This document shows, piece after piece, positions 26,991-35,357 of a stretch of 64,000 bases of DNA. This stretch comes from JAFGHJ01 sp964523975. GTDB taxonomy: Bacteria > Hydrothermota > UBA3072. The DNA lies in contig CAZGBM010000002.1 in assembly GCA_964523975.1 (NCBI GenBank), positions 3,801 to 67,800 of the forward strand. Reading direction: 5' to 3'. Both the position numbers and the translations under genes were made by a program. The notes below the pieces were generated by a model. The model was not told where the DNA came from and did no database searches. It saw only the letters and a list, made by a program, of their open reading frames with translations. Each line of letters opens with the position of its first letter. Within the stretch, counting starts at the first letter, position 1.

Positions 26991-27578
26991 ATGAACAAGT
27001 TTCTATTTGGAATTTTAGTATTAGTATTTTTAATTATCGGTTGTGCTTCCAGGGGTGTAACTAAAGTGGGTAATATTGAGCTACCCGATTGGTATCTAAA
27101 TCCTCCAGAAGACCCAAATTATATATTTGGCAAAGCTACTTCTACTTCACAGGATTTACAGTTGTCTATAGATAAAGCAAAACAGGAAGCAAGACTTGAT
27201 ATAGCCGAAAATCTTGAATCTCATATTATGGGATTAATCAAAAAGTTCGACGAAGAAGTTGGAGGCGTTGAAGACGCAGAGCTTTTAACTCAATTTACCA
27301 AAGTTTCGAAAAATATTGTAGATCAAACTCTTGTAGGTTCAAGAGAGAATAAAACCAAGGTAAAACAGGAAGGCAGTGGATATAGAGCTTTTGTGTTAAT
27401 GGAACTTCCTATCGGAAAAGCCAGAGAAGAACTTTTAAAACAGCTGTCTTCAGATGAAAACATGCAGCTGTATACTCGTTTTAGAGCGTCTCAATCTTTT
27501 CAGGAGTTAAAAGAAGAGATTGAAAGTTTGAGAGAATACAAGGAAGAACAGCAAGAAGGTTTAAAAGAGTTTAAATAA
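26991..27578 (+). CDS. LPP20 family lipoprotein
   Basis: 195 residues from the ATG at 26991, which has AAAAGGAGG before it. The signal peptide ends in LIIGC, so the protein is lipid-anchored. The mature part begins DWYLNPPEDPNYIFGKATS and includes IDKAKQEARLDIAENLES, the core of the LPP20 domain, then an acidic, helical C-terminus. LPP20 proteins are outer-membrane or periplasmic and poorly understood. A promoter TTGACT-16-TATACT precedes it and an intrinsic terminator follows. Confidence 0.85.
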   Translation: MNKFLFGILVLVFLIIGCASRGVTKVGNIELPDWYLNPPEDPNYIFGKATSTSQDLQLSIDKAKQEARLDIAENLESHIMGLIKKFDEEVGGVEDAELLTQFTKVSKNIVDQTLVGSRENKTKVKQEGSGYRAFVLMELPIGKAREELLKQLSSDENMQLYTRFRASQSFQELKEEIESLREYKEEQQEGLKEFK

Positions 27579-27644
27579 AAAGCTATATAAGCGGAAATAT
27601 TTTTACCTCCTTGTTATTTTAAGTTTTTAATGGTTTTAGTTGAG

Positions 27645-27678
27645 CCCTGCAGTATTTAATGATATTGCAGGGTTTTTT
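27645..27678 (+). terminator. Intrinsic terminator after the LPP20 gene
   Basis: Stem 27645-27655 / 27662-27672 (CCCTGCAGTAT with ATATTGCAGGG, one G-U pair), six-base loop, then six Ts at 27673-27678. Confidence 0.85.
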
Positions 27679-27729
27679 ATTTTAACAAAGATAAAATTTC
27701 TTCAAAAGCTGATTATATTCGTTAAGCCC

Positions 27730-27759
27730 TTGCAAAATTCGAATATTGTAGTATATTAT
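27730..27759 (+). promoter_or_regulatory. Promoter of the transglycosylase gene, leaderless arrangement
   Basis: TTGCAA at 27730-27735, 18-base spacer, TATTAT at 27754-27759; only six bases separate it from the ATG at 27766. Confidence 0.5.
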
Positions 27760-27765
27760 AATAGG

Positions 27766-28380
27766 ATGATTTTTAAAGCAAAAGAGCGTAAAAATTATCG
27801 TCCTATATTAACAGTAGCGATCTTTATGTTTCTCCTAATACCCACACATTTTTTTTCTCCTACTACACAAATAAGGTGGCATAAAGGGTACGAAGAATTA
27901 CGTCAACAGGCTTTATTATATGCCCGTTCCAGCGGCGTAAAAGGAGACAGTGAAATAATCAAAAAGGCTTATGATTATTCCGTTCGCTTCTGGATGAGAT
28001 GGCCGGTAGTCGTTCGCTGGATTCAAACAGAGAGTGATTTTATACCAAGTGCGACAAGTAAAGTCAATGCGAAAGGACTTACTCAAGTGATGGCAGGAAC
28101 GGCCGATTATCTTGGAGAAATACTCTTGTATTCAGGGGCTGTTGGTTTAACTATAGAAGAAGAAGAAAAATTGGCTGAAAGTAAATACAATTTATACAAA
28201 GTAGAGGATAATCTTCTCTTTGGTTTTTCTTATCTTAAGTTTTTATCTATGTTTTCGAGTAATCCGGAAGAGGCTTTAGCAAGATATCTCGCAGGGCAGA
28301 GATGGGTTGATTTTTTGGACTCAAGGTACGTTCAAAAGATTTCGGATGGTAAACCCATAATTCTGGATGCTGCTTTATAG
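27766..28380 (+). CDS. Lytic transglycosylase (SLT domain)
   Basis: 204 residues from the ATG at 27766; upstream in-frame codons overlap the terminator and promoter and are not used. A signal-anchor helix at about 10-30 leads to an SLT domain: the catalytic Glu is in WIQTESDF (about 85-92), followed by NAKGLTQVMAGTADYL and the C-terminal ALARYLAG segment, as in Slt/MltE-type enzymes. It cleaves peptidoglycan with 1,6-anhydro product in the periplasm. It converges with the next gene, overlapping it by six bases. Confidence 0.87.
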   Translation: MIFKAKERKNYRPILTVAIFMFLLIPTHFFSPTTQIRWHKGYEELRQQALLYARSSGVKGDSEIIKKAYDYSVRFWMRWPVVVRWIQTESDFIPSATSKVNAKGLTQVMAGTADYLGEILLYSGAVGLTIEEEEKLAESKYNLYKVEDNLLFGFSYLKFLSMFSSNPEEALARYLAGQRWVDFLDSRYVQKISDGKPIILDAAL

Positions 28381-28959
28381 CATTTTAACGATAATTTCCA
28401 TTGCTGCACCCGATATCAGAGGAAGAGTAAAATTATCGTCTATCCCAAAGGGAAAAAACTCAACTAGAGAGGCAACAACCGAACCAATAAAGAGAACAAT
28501 TAACTCAGGTTGAGGAAGAAAAGAAGAGATACTCAAACATATCACGAGACATGCTAAACTTCCTTCCACCGTTTTTTCCGTATCGAGTCTAATCTTGCCC
28601 CACTTCACACCTATAATATGCGCAGCGGTGTCTCCAAACGACAGGAAAAGCAAAACTGCAACGGCTATCCATTTGTCGAAAAAATAAACGGAGAGAAAAG
28701 CAGCGGCAACGTAATGAGTGGCAGCCGTCAGAGTTTCCTTTTCTTTTTTCCAGAGCAGTTTTCCGAAATAATGATTAAAAAATTTACCGAAGGGTTTGAC
28801 CTCCAGGCGCACAAAATCTATTAGCAGTGCTAGAAAACCTAAAATAGTAAGAGTTATCACCATCGTAAATCTGGGCATAAAAACGTAGGAAATCGGAATC
28901 GCAGCCGTTAACACATGTAACGACTTTCGTATGATAACGTATTTCGTCAGAGTTCTCAT
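28375..28959 (-). CDS. Integral membrane phytol/dolichol-kinase or CTP-transferase-like enzyme
   Basis: 194 residues from the ATG at 28959 (a longer start is possible). Five to six hydrophobic helices; RKSLHVLTA near the N-terminus and GDTAAHIIGVKWGK…KTVEGSLA near 120-145 are the signatures of the SEC59/phytol-kinase/CdsA-like superfamily, in which the GDxxA and KTxEG motifs bind the nucleotide and metal. Probable role is phosphorylation of a membrane lipid alcohol or diacylglycerol. The acceptor cannot be told from sequence. Confidence 0.8.
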   Translation of the reverse strand: MRTLTKYVIIRKSLHVLTAAIPISYVFMPRFTMVITLTILGFLALLIDFVRLEVKPFGKFFNHYFGKLLWKKEKETLTAATHYVAAAFLSVYFFDKWIAVAVLLFLSFGDTAAHIIGVKWGKIRLDTEKTVEGSLACLVICLSISSFLPQPELIVLFIGSVVASLVEFFPFGIDDNFTLPLISGAAMEIIVKML

Positions 28960-29076
28960 ATTTTTAGAAGTTAATAGAATAAATATTAAAGTCAAGTTTT
29001 TTCGTAGATAGAAAACAATATTTGATTAAATCAGATAAAAATTTTTATTTTTTTTAAAAAATTACTCAAACAGCCC

Positions 29077-29104
29077 TTGACTTATCAAAATGATTTTTTA
29101 TTAT
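29077..29104 (+). promoter_or_regulatory. Promoter of nrdD operon
   Basis: TTGACT at 29077-29082, 16-base spacer, TATTAT at 29099-29104. The leader is about 135 bases and ends in AAAGGAGGG before the ATG at 29245; I see no NrdR box or recognisable riboswitch in it. Confidence 0.6.
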
Positions 29105-29244
29105 AATTATATACATAAAAAATGGAGAGAGACAGGTTTTTTATATTAAGTGTTAATGTTATAGGGTTTTTTCGGTATTCGGAAAAAGTGAAGACTTCAT
29201 ATCTCTGGTAAAAGAATGAATTATTATTTAAAGGAGGGTAATTA

Positions 29245-31365
29245 ATGGAATGGCTTATTAGGAAAAGGTCAGGGAAAGTTGTTCCTTATAACAAAAAGAA
29301 TATAAGCGTTGCTATTTCCAAAGCGTTAAAAGCAATAGGAGCGAAGGAAGACGCCAACGCTATAACCAATCAGGTTGAAACTTCCCTTTACATGAATTTT
29401 TTCCGAATCGGCAATATCCCAACAGTAGAAGAAATTCAGAACTATGTAGAAGAAACTCTGATGCTGAGGAAGCTACCGGATGTAGCGAGAGCTTATATCC
29501 TTTACCGCGAAAAGAGAAATGAAGCTCGTAAGGTAGAAGATGTTTTCAGGGATGTTGAAGGGATAATGGGAAAATACTTAAAGAAAGAAGACTGGAGAGT
29601 TCAGGAAAATTCAAATATGAATTTTTCTCTCCAGGGATTGAATTTTTATGTTTCTTCTTCTGTTACCGCCCGGTACTGGTTAGGCAAGATTTATAGTCCC
29701 AGAATCAGAGAAGCTCACAGTAGCGGCGATTTTCATATTCACGATCTTGGCATACTCGGTCCTTATTGCGTTGGGTGGGACCTCCTGGATCTCTTAAGAG
29801 AGGGATTCAGAGGCATGAGCGGGAAAGTCGAATCTTCTCCTGCGAAACACTTAAGGAGTGCGCTTGGGCAGGTGGTTAACTTTATATATACTCTTCAGGG
29901 TGAGGCAGCAGGGGCGCAGGCTTTTTCTAACTTTGATACGCTCCTGGCTCCTTTTGTTAAGTTTGACGAATTATCTTATAAGGATACGAAGCAAGCTTTA
30001 CAGGAATTTTTATTTAATATAAATGTTCCTACCAGAGTTGGGTTCCAGACGCCTTTTTCTAATGTTACTCTGGATCTCAAAGTTCCGAAGAGTTTTAAGG
30101 ACAGAAAAGTTATAGTGGGAGGAAGAGAACAAAACGCAACTTACGGCGATTTTCAGAAAGAAATGAACATGATAAATAAAGCTTTCGCGGAATTAATGAT
30201 GGAGGGTGATGCAAAAGGAAGAATTTTTACTTTCCCTATTCCCACATATAATATAACAAAAGATTTCGAATGGGAGAATGAGGATCTTATACCGGTATGG
30301 GAAATGACCGGAAAGTATGGAATCCCTTACTTTAGTAATTTCGTTTCATCGGATATGGAACCTGAAGATGCAAGAAGTATGTGCTGTAGACTTCGTCTCG
30401 ATAAGAGAGAATTAAGAAAGAGAGGAGGAGGGCTTTTCGGCTCCAATCCTCTTACTGGTAGTATAGGTGTAGTAACAATAAATATTCCAAGGGTAGCATA
30501 CCTTTCTGGTGATGAGGAAGAATTTTTTGATCGCCTTTCCAATATTATGGAAACAGCGAAGGAGTCGTTAGAGCTGAAGCGAAAAATTGTAGAGGATTTT
30601 ACAAAAGAAGGATTGTATCCTTATACAAGATACTACTTACGAGAGATAAAAAAAGCTATAGGGGCTTACTGGGCAAATCATTTCTCCACGATAGGGTTGA
30701 TTGGGATGAATGAAGCCTGTGTAAATATGTTCGGGAAAGGGCTTTTGACTCCCGAGGGAAGTGAATGGGCGCGGAAAGTGCTTGAGTTTATGTTAGAGAA
30801 AATTTCAGAATTTCAGGAAGAGACGGGAAACCTTTATAATCTCGAAGCGTCACCAGCGGAGAGTGCTTCATACCGCCTTGCGAGGGCTGATAAGGAAAGA
30901 TTCCCGGATATTTATACAAAGGGCAAAGCCTATCCGTATTACACGAATTCCGTACATCCTCCTGTTGACGAAGTGGAAGATGCCTTTAGTCTTCTTGAGC
31001 ATCAGGATCCGTTACAGGTTTTATTTACGGGAGGAACAGTCGTTCATATCTTTTTGGGAGAATCTATTGAAGATTGGAGGATGGTAAGAGACCTTACCAG
31101 AAAAATAGTAGAGAGATTTTCTCTGCCTTACTTCAGCTTCACTCCGACTTTCTCAATATGTCCTGTGCATGGTTACATAAAGGGAGAGCATTTTTATTGT
31201 CCGTATCCTCACACAGAAGAAGAGTTGGAAGAATTTGGCGATGTTGCGGAACTAAACAGAAAGCAACTTACGGAAATGCAGAAAGGTTCTTACAAAAAAC
31301 TTAAAGAAGAAAACAAGGAAAAAGACAAGAAAGAATTGAAAGTATTTTTAAACAAAGCAAAATAA
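29245..31365 (+). CDS. nrdD: Anaerobic ribonucleoside-triphosphate reductase, large part without the glycyl-radical segment
   Basis: 706 residues. An ATP-cone (about 3-90, RKRSGKVVPYNKKNISVAI) is followed by the class III reductase core, with SSSVTARYWLGK, HSSGDFHIHDLG, GAQAFSNFDTL and NIPRVAYLSG. The C-terminal metal-site region has CPVHGYIKGEHFYCPYPHTEEE, with only two cysteines of the usual four. It then ends in a Lys/Glu-rich tail and a TAA. The VVGYYRP glycyl-radical loop, normally the last 50 residues, is absent and encoded by the next small gene in another frame. It reduces NTPs to dNTPs without oxygen. Confidence 0.92.
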   Translation: MEWLIRKRSGKVVPYNKKNISVAISKALKAIGAKEDANAITNQVETSLYMNFFRIGNIPTVEEIQNYVEETLMLRKLPDVARAYILYREKRNEARKVEDVFRDVEGIMGKYLKKEDWRVQENSNMNFSLQGLNFYVSSSVTARYWLGKIYSPRIREAHSSGDFHIHDLGILGPYCVGWDLLDLLREGFRGMSGKVESSPAKHLRSALGQVVNFIYTLQGEAAGAQAFSNFDTLLAPFVKFDELSYKDTKQALQEFLFNINVPTRVGFQTPFSNVTLDLKVPKSFKDRKVIVGGREQNATYGDFQKEMNMINKAFAELMMEGDAKGRIFTFPIPTYNITKDFEWENEDLIPVWEMTGKYGIPYFSNFVSSDMEPEDARSMCCRLRLDKRELRKRGGGLFGSNPLTGSIGVVTINIPRVAYLSGDEEEFFDRLSNIMETAKESLELKRKIVEDFTKEGLYPYTRYYLREIKKAIGAYWANHFSTIGLIGMNEACVNMFGKGLLTPEGSEWARKVLEFMLEKISEFQEETGNLYNLEASPAESASYRLARADKERFPDIYTKGKAYPYYTNSVHPPVDEVEDAFSLLEHQDPLQVLFTGGTVVHIFLGESIEDWRMVRDLTRKIVERFSLPYFSFTPTFSICPVHGYIKGEHFYCPYPHTEEELEEFGDVAELNRKQLTEMQKGSYKKLKEENKEKDKKELKVFLNKAK

Positions 31366-31381
31366 GGTAAAAGGAGTTATT

Positions 31382-31558
31382 TTGATAGAAGAATTGAAAA
31401 AAAACGAAATTGACCTTAAAGAAAAAGTAATGACCGTGAAAACCGAAGTTTATTCGAGAGTAGTTGGTTACTATAGACCGATTCAAGATTGGAACGAAGG
31501 CAAGAGAGAAGAATTTAAAGAGAGAAGATATTTGAAAATAGAAGAAGAAAAAGAGTAG
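31382..31558 (+). CDS. Separate glycyl-radical segment of NrdD (58 aa)
   Basis: 58 residues starting at a TTG with AAAGGAG seven bases before it, 16 bases after the nrdD stop and in a different frame. The sequence EVYSRVVGYYRPIQDWNEG is the C-terminal glycyl-radical loop of class III reductases, with the radical glycine in VVGYYRP at about residue 29. The larger NrdD lacks exactly this part. Its stop is directly followed by the GTG start of nrdG. It may be an autonomous radical subunit, comparable in logic to the YfiD repair protein of pyruvate formate-lyase. A +1 programmed frameshift near the nrdD stop (GCA AAA TAA G) is the alternative. Confidence 0.8.
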   Translation: MIEELKKNEIDLKEKVMTVKTEVYSRVVGYYRPIQDWNEGKREEFKERRYLKIEEEKE

Positions 31559-32248
31559 GTGATCAAGTCTTTTTTAGGCAGCAGCATAATAGAGTACCCC
31601 GGTAAAATCTCATCAGTAGTTTTTATAGGTGGATGTAATTTGAGATGCCCTTTTTGTTATAATCCCGATCTAGTTTTACCTGAACTTGTAGAGAAACTGT
31701 CTGATATTTCTGAAGATGAAGTTATAAAAAAACTGAAAGAAAGAAAAGGGTTTATCGACGGAGTATCTTTTACGGGAGGAGAACCACTTCTTGCACCTGG
31801 ACTTATGTCTTTTCTTAAAAGAGTTAAAGACGAGATAGGAATTAAAGTAAAAATCGATACGAATGGAACTTTACCCGACAGATTGAAAACTGCGCTGCCT
31901 TTTATTGATTATATATCGATGGATATAAAATCTTCGCCGGAGAAATATCCTGTTGCTACCGGAAATAATACAGAATTTAAAAAAGTGGAAGAAAGTATTG
32001 AAATAATAAAAGGTATTGAAAATTATGAATTCAGAACTACAATGGTGCCCGGTATTGTGGATAAGGATGATATTAAAAAAATATGTGAAAAGATTGGTCC
32101 CGTGAGAAAATATGTACTTCAGGGTTTTAAAAACAGAAAAACTCTTTCTCCGGAATTTTCGGGAAAATCACCTTACCTAAAGAAATATTTGAAAGAAGCT
32201 TCTCTGGATTTAAAAGAGTGTGCCGGTATAGTCGAGATTCGAGAATAA
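31559..32248 (+). CDS. nrdG: Anaerobic ribonucleotide reductase activase
   Basis: 229 residues; GTG start adjacent to the stop of the radical-segment gene, so translation is coupled. The radical SAM motif CNLRCPFC is at about 23-30 and FTGGEPLL at about 77-84. It generates the glycyl radical on NrdD using SAM and a 4Fe-4S cluster. Longer than E. coli NrdG, similar to the pyruvate formate-lyase-activase-like form of NrdG. Confidence 0.9.
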   Translation: MIKSFLGSSIIEYPGKISSVVFIGGCNLRCPFCYNPDLVLPELVEKLSDISEDEVIKKLKERKGFIDGVSFTGGEPLLAPGLMSFLKRVKDEIGIKVKIDTNGTLPDRLKTALPFIDYISMDIKSSPEKYPVATGNNTEFKKVEESIEIIKGIENYEFRTTMVPGIVDKDDIKKICEKIGPVRKYVLQGFKNRKTLSPEFSGKSPYLKKYLKEASLDLKECAGIVEIRE

Positions 32249-32267
32249 ATATCGTACCCTATCGCTC

Positions 32268-32316
32268 GCCCCGTGGAATAGAAGAAACTACCTGATGAAC
32301 TCCTATTCCACGGGGC
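32268..32316. terminator. 14-bp hairpin downstream of nrdG
   Basis: Arms 32268-32281 (GCCCCGTGGAATAG) and 32303-32316 are exact inverted complements with a 21-base loop, starting about 20 bases after the nrdG stop. There is no T-run, so it may stabilise or terminate the transcript only with help. Confidence 0.5.
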
Positions 32317-32396
32317 AAGCAAAGCCGCTAAAAAGTAAAGATCAAATATCAAAATGTAAAATTACAGATCAAAATTCAAAAATGAATAAAAAAGAA

Positions 32397-32505
32397 ACAA
32401 CAAATCACACGAATAGCACAAATATTAACAAAACAGACATTATTTTCTATATTAATAAAAATGATTATTCTTGATTTATTTGTGAAATTTGTGCAATTTG
32501 TTGTT
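32397..32505. repeat. Inverted-repeat intergenic element, copy 1
   Basis: About 109 bases bounded by AACAACAAAT…CACAAAT and its imperfect inverse ATTTGTG…ATTTGTTGTT (23 of 28 terminal bases match). The same element occurs at 50071-50181 and 53410-53516. It is followed by AAAAAATGGGTTGTT in copies 1 and 2. Confidence 0.75.
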
Positions 32506-32605
32506 AAAAAATGGGTTGTTGGGTGAAAAACAATAAAAACTCTGTGCTCTCTGTGGTAAAAAATTTCTGGAGTGGTGGGTATATGGGCTCTGTGTTTTTT
32601 TGTCT

Positions 32606-33022
32606 TTAATTTTTAGTTTTTTTTATACTTACAATTTCCGGTAAAAGAGAACCACTCTTTAATATTTTTTTATCGACAAATAAGAATATAAGAAAGTATA
32701 AAAACATAAGTCCCATACCCAATAAAAAACCAGCAAGGTCTGTACTCCAGATTTTCTTTCCCAGGAGCACTCCTCCTATAAGAAAAAAAAGAGGGAGACC
32801 AAAATTTAAAAAGGTGGCTATAAAAAAGTTTCTTTTTTTTGTCCCAATCTGCACAATATCTCCTTCTTCTGCACCTTTTTCGTTTTTGCAAACTAATTCT
32901 CTTCCATTTTTGTCTATACGACAAAAGTTGGAAAATTCGCAGGAATCACAGTTGTCCGGAAGGGCTATAAGTACAGTTGCTCTATTTTTATTTGTTTTGA
33001 TAACTTTTCCTGTTTCTTTCAT
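32606..33022 (-). CDS. rseC: RseC/MucC family positive regulator-like membrane protein
   Basis: 138 residues. An N-terminal beta domain with CDSCEFSNFC (about 25-34) and a fourth Cys (VCK, about 45) fits the RseC/SoxR-reducing Fe-S type; two hydrophobic helices follow (about 66-86 and 92-114). Related proteins act with Rnf-type electron transport or in sigma-E control. Function here is inferred only from family. Divergent-free and alone; an ATG with no clear Shine-Dalgarno is used. Confidence 0.75.
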   Translation of the reverse strand: MKETGKVIKTNKNRATVLIALPDNCDSCEFSNFCRIDKNGRELVCKNEKGAEEGDIVQIGTKKRNFFIATFLNFGLPLFFLIGGVLLGKKIWSTDLAGFLLGMGLMFLYFLIFLFVDKKILKSGSLLPEIVSIKKTKN

Positions 33023-33241
33023 AGAATTTTTCCCACAAGAGATATTGGGCTATCCGCTTTCCGCTAAACCCAACCCCACAAACCATTTTTCAACATGTAG
33101 AAAATGTAGAACCTGTAGTTTTTTGTTTTTAATTCTATATAGACTACATGACCTACATGTGTAAACTTTTTTGTTTTCTCTGCGGTTAGCAGTGAGAGGT
33201 AAGCCGGAAGCGGTTTATTACCTGCCCACTATTTTCCAATT

Positions 33242-34162
33242 TCATTCAAACAATTCCGTGCTGAGGTAACGCTCTCCTGTATCGGGTAAGATTACAACCA
33301 CCTTTTTTTCTTTAGGCAAATCTTTTGCGACTTTTAAAGCAGCCCAGACCGCAGCACCGGATGAAATTCCGGCGAAGATGCCTTCTTCTTTAGCAAGGCG
33401 TCTTGTAGTTAGAAAAGCGTCTTCATCTCTGACGGTTATAATTTCATCTATTGTTTTCTTATTTAAAACTTCGGGGATAAAGCCTGCGCCTATGCCCTGG
33501 ATTTTGTGGGAGCCAGGATTACCTCCCGAGAGCACAGGAGAATCTTCCGGCTCCACAGCGACGATGAGAATTTTTCTGTCTTTGATTTCTTTCTTAAGAA
33601 CTTCACCAACACCGGTTATGGTACCGCCTGTTCCTACACCTGCGACGAAAACATCTATTTCGGGAACTTGTTTTAGAATCTCTTGGGCAGTTGTTTCTCT
33701 ATGCGTTTCAGGATTTGCCGGATTGGTGAATTGTCCGGGGCAAAAATATCCTTTTTTTTCTGTTAAATCTTTCGCTTTCTCGACTGCACCCTTCATCCCT
33801 TTTTCCCCTGGAGTCAAAAGAACTTCGGCTCCAAGAGCTTTTAATATCTTTATTCTTTCTTTACTCATCGAATCAGGCATAACCAAAATTAACCTGTAAC
33901 CTTTAACAGTTGATACATAAGCAAGTCCGATACCTGTGTTGCCGCTTGTAGATTCAATCAGCGTATCTCCAGGATTTATTTTTCCTTTCTTTTCTGCTTT
34001 TTCAATCATGTGGAGGGCTATTCTGTCTTTGATGGACCCGAGGGGATTAAAGAACTCAAGTTTGCAATAAATTTCGGCAGAGTTTTTGCCTGGGATGTTG
34101 TTCAACTTAACAACTGGTGTGTCGCCGATCAGTTCCAGAATATTGTTTGCGACTTTAGCCAT
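33242..34162 (-). CDS. cysK: Cysteine synthase
   Basis: 306 residues, PLP-dependent O-acetylserine sulfhydrylase. The PLP lysine is in NPLGSIKDRIA (about 38-48), with STSGNTGIGLA (about 70-80) for substrate carboxylate and GTGGTITGVG (about 174-183) for the PLP phosphate. It makes cysteine from O-acetylserine and sulfide. It follows cysE directly on the minus strand with no gap, so the two are co-transcribed and can form the cysteine synthase complex. Confidence 0.95.
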   Translation of the reverse strand: MAKVANNILELIGDTPVVKLNNIPGKNSAEIYCKLEFFNPLGSIKDRIALHMIEKAEKKGKINPGDTLIESTSGNTGIGLAYVSTVKGYRLILVMPDSMSKERIKILKALGAEVLLTPGEKGMKGAVEKAKDLTEKKGYFCPGQFTNPANPETHRETTAQEILKQVPEIDVFVAGVGTGGTITGVGEVLKKEIKDRKILIVAVEPEDSPVLSGGNPGSHKIQGIGAGFIPEVLNKKTIDEIITVRDEDAFLTTRRLAKEEGIFAGISSGAAVWAALKVAKDLPKEKKVVVILPDTGERYLSTELFE

Positions 34163-35032
34163 TTATTCCCTTTTTCTTTTTTCCAAGCGGGGATGCTCGG
34201 CAACAAAGACCGACGTATAGTCAGGAATATTTTCGGTAATCCAGGAATTGGCTCCGATGTTCACATGATTGCCGATTTTTACGGGTCCCAGGATTTTGGC
34301 GCCTGCTCCGATTACAATATGATTGCCTATATCAGGATGCCTTTTGTAACCCTTTTTAACCTTTTCTTCTCCGTTTTTTTCGAAGTGAAGAACTCCGAGA
34401 GTAACATCCTGATAGATACGCACCCAGTCTCCGATTACAGAAGTTTCGCCAATTACCACACCTGTACCGTGGTCTATAAAAAAGAAATTGCCGATTTTTG
34501 CTCCGGGGTGGATATCGATTCCGGTTTCACAATGAATGACTTCGGAAAGCTCCCGGGCGTATCCGCCCGCTCCTAACGAATACAAAAGATTGGATATCCG
34601 ATGAATTTCAATAGCGAGAAAACCTGGATAGGAACGTATAATTTCAGTATAGGTTCTGGCAGCAGGGTCTCCTAAATAAGCAGCTTTGACATCCCTTTTT
34701 AGTTGCTCTCTTATGCGTCCTAAATTTTCTAAGACCTTACCGACAGTTTTGTCTACTTCTTTTTTGTTTTCGATGTAAGGGCTTATTCCCTCAGAAAAGA
34801 GCTTGCCCAAGTCTTCAATTTTCGAAGCAAGCTCCTTGACGTTTTCTTTCTTTGCAAGGTAGCCGCAATTCCAGTATTTTGGGAAGAGCACCTGCTTTAT
34901 CAAGTTTATCTCTTCAAAAGTATAGTACCTTGAGGAGAAGTTTTTGGTTAGCGATGTAATAAAAGGAGTCTTATCTTTACTGTAAGATAAAAACAGATTT
35001 TTGCTCGCTTTACTGCCCCTTTTTAAACTCAT
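34163..35032 (-). CDS. cysE: Serine O-acetyltransferase
   Basis: 289 residues. The N-terminal helical half includes DVKAAYLGDPAARTYTEIIRSYPGFLAIEIHRISN (split here by function; catalytic-region Asp and His), followed by left-handed beta-helix hexapeptide repeats with IHCETGIDIHPGAKIG and HGTGVVIGETSVIGDW. It acetylates serine from acetyl-CoA, the first step of cysteine synthesis. The end lacks a canonical C-terminal Ile. Promoter TTGACA-17-TATGTT lies just upstream, with an inferred leader of about eight bases. Confidence 0.9.
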   Translation of the reverse strand: MSLKRGSKASKNLFLSYSKDKTPFITSLTKNFSSRYYTFEEINLIKQVLFPKYWNCGYLAKKENVKELASKIEDLGKLFSEGISPYIENKKEVDKTVGKVLENLGRIREQLKRDVKAAYLGDPAARTYTEIIRSYPGFLAIEIHRISNLLYSLGAGGYARELSEVIHCETGIDIHPGAKIGNFFFIDHGTGVVIGETSVIGDWVRIYQDVTLGVLHFEKNGEEKVKKGYKRHPDIGNHIVIGAGAKILGPVKIGNHVNIGANSWITENIPDYTSVFVAEHPRLEKRKRE

Positions 35033-35047
35033 ACCATAACCCCTATA

Positions 35048-35076
35048 ACATATAAATAAACATTCTTAATTGTCAA
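35048..35076 (-). promoter_or_regulatory. Promoter of cysE-cysK
   Basis: Minus strand TTGACA (35076-35071), 17-base spacer, TATGTT (35053-35048), 15 bases before the ATG. Confidence 0.55.
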
Positions 35077-35211
35077 GACTCTAAACACTCTCACCAAAGC
35101 CACCAACCGGAATTTTAACCTTGCAGAAAGCATGTATATGATTACCAAACACTTAGTTTTGCAAACAGATGTTTTGGAGTTTGCGAATGATTTATTATAA
35201 TAAAAACATGC

Positions 35212-35240
35212 TTGACAGAAGGGTTGTTTTTTATTACAAT
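35212..35240 (+). promoter_or_regulatory. Promoter of the 288-residue lipoprotein gene
   Basis: TTGACA at 35212-35217, 17-base spacer, TACAAT at 35235-35240. The leader is about 110 bases long and ends with AAGGGGG before the ATG. Confidence 0.65.
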
Positions 35241-35357
35241 GAAGACATAAGGCGACGATAGCGTGTTTATAAAGAATGTGTTTTGACATAAGAAAAGTTT
35301 TTTGTATTCCGGAAAAGGGAAAAAGATGATAAGCAAAATTAATTCAAGGGGGTTTAA

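Larger units (their letters stand above)
32249..32605. other. 357-base spacer with hairpin and repeat element
   Basis: Contains the 14-bp hairpin at 32268-32316, one full copy of the inverted-repeat element (32397-32505) and CTCTGTG-type words near 32540-32600. No gene is apparent. Confidence 0.7.
35033..35357. other. Divergent spacer between cysE and a lipoprotein gene
   Basis: 325 bases with no gene. They hold the cysE promoter (35048-35076, minus) and a strong promoter for the lipoprotein gene (35212-35240, plus). Confidence 0.65.

Noticed and set aside
31340..31400. Simple sequencing error joining NrdD and the glycyl-radical peptide
   Set aside because: The small frame has its own AAAGGAG and TTG, and the upstream part of its frame is closed by a stop within the nrdD tail, so two genes are the simpler reading; an error still cannot be fully excluded without reads.
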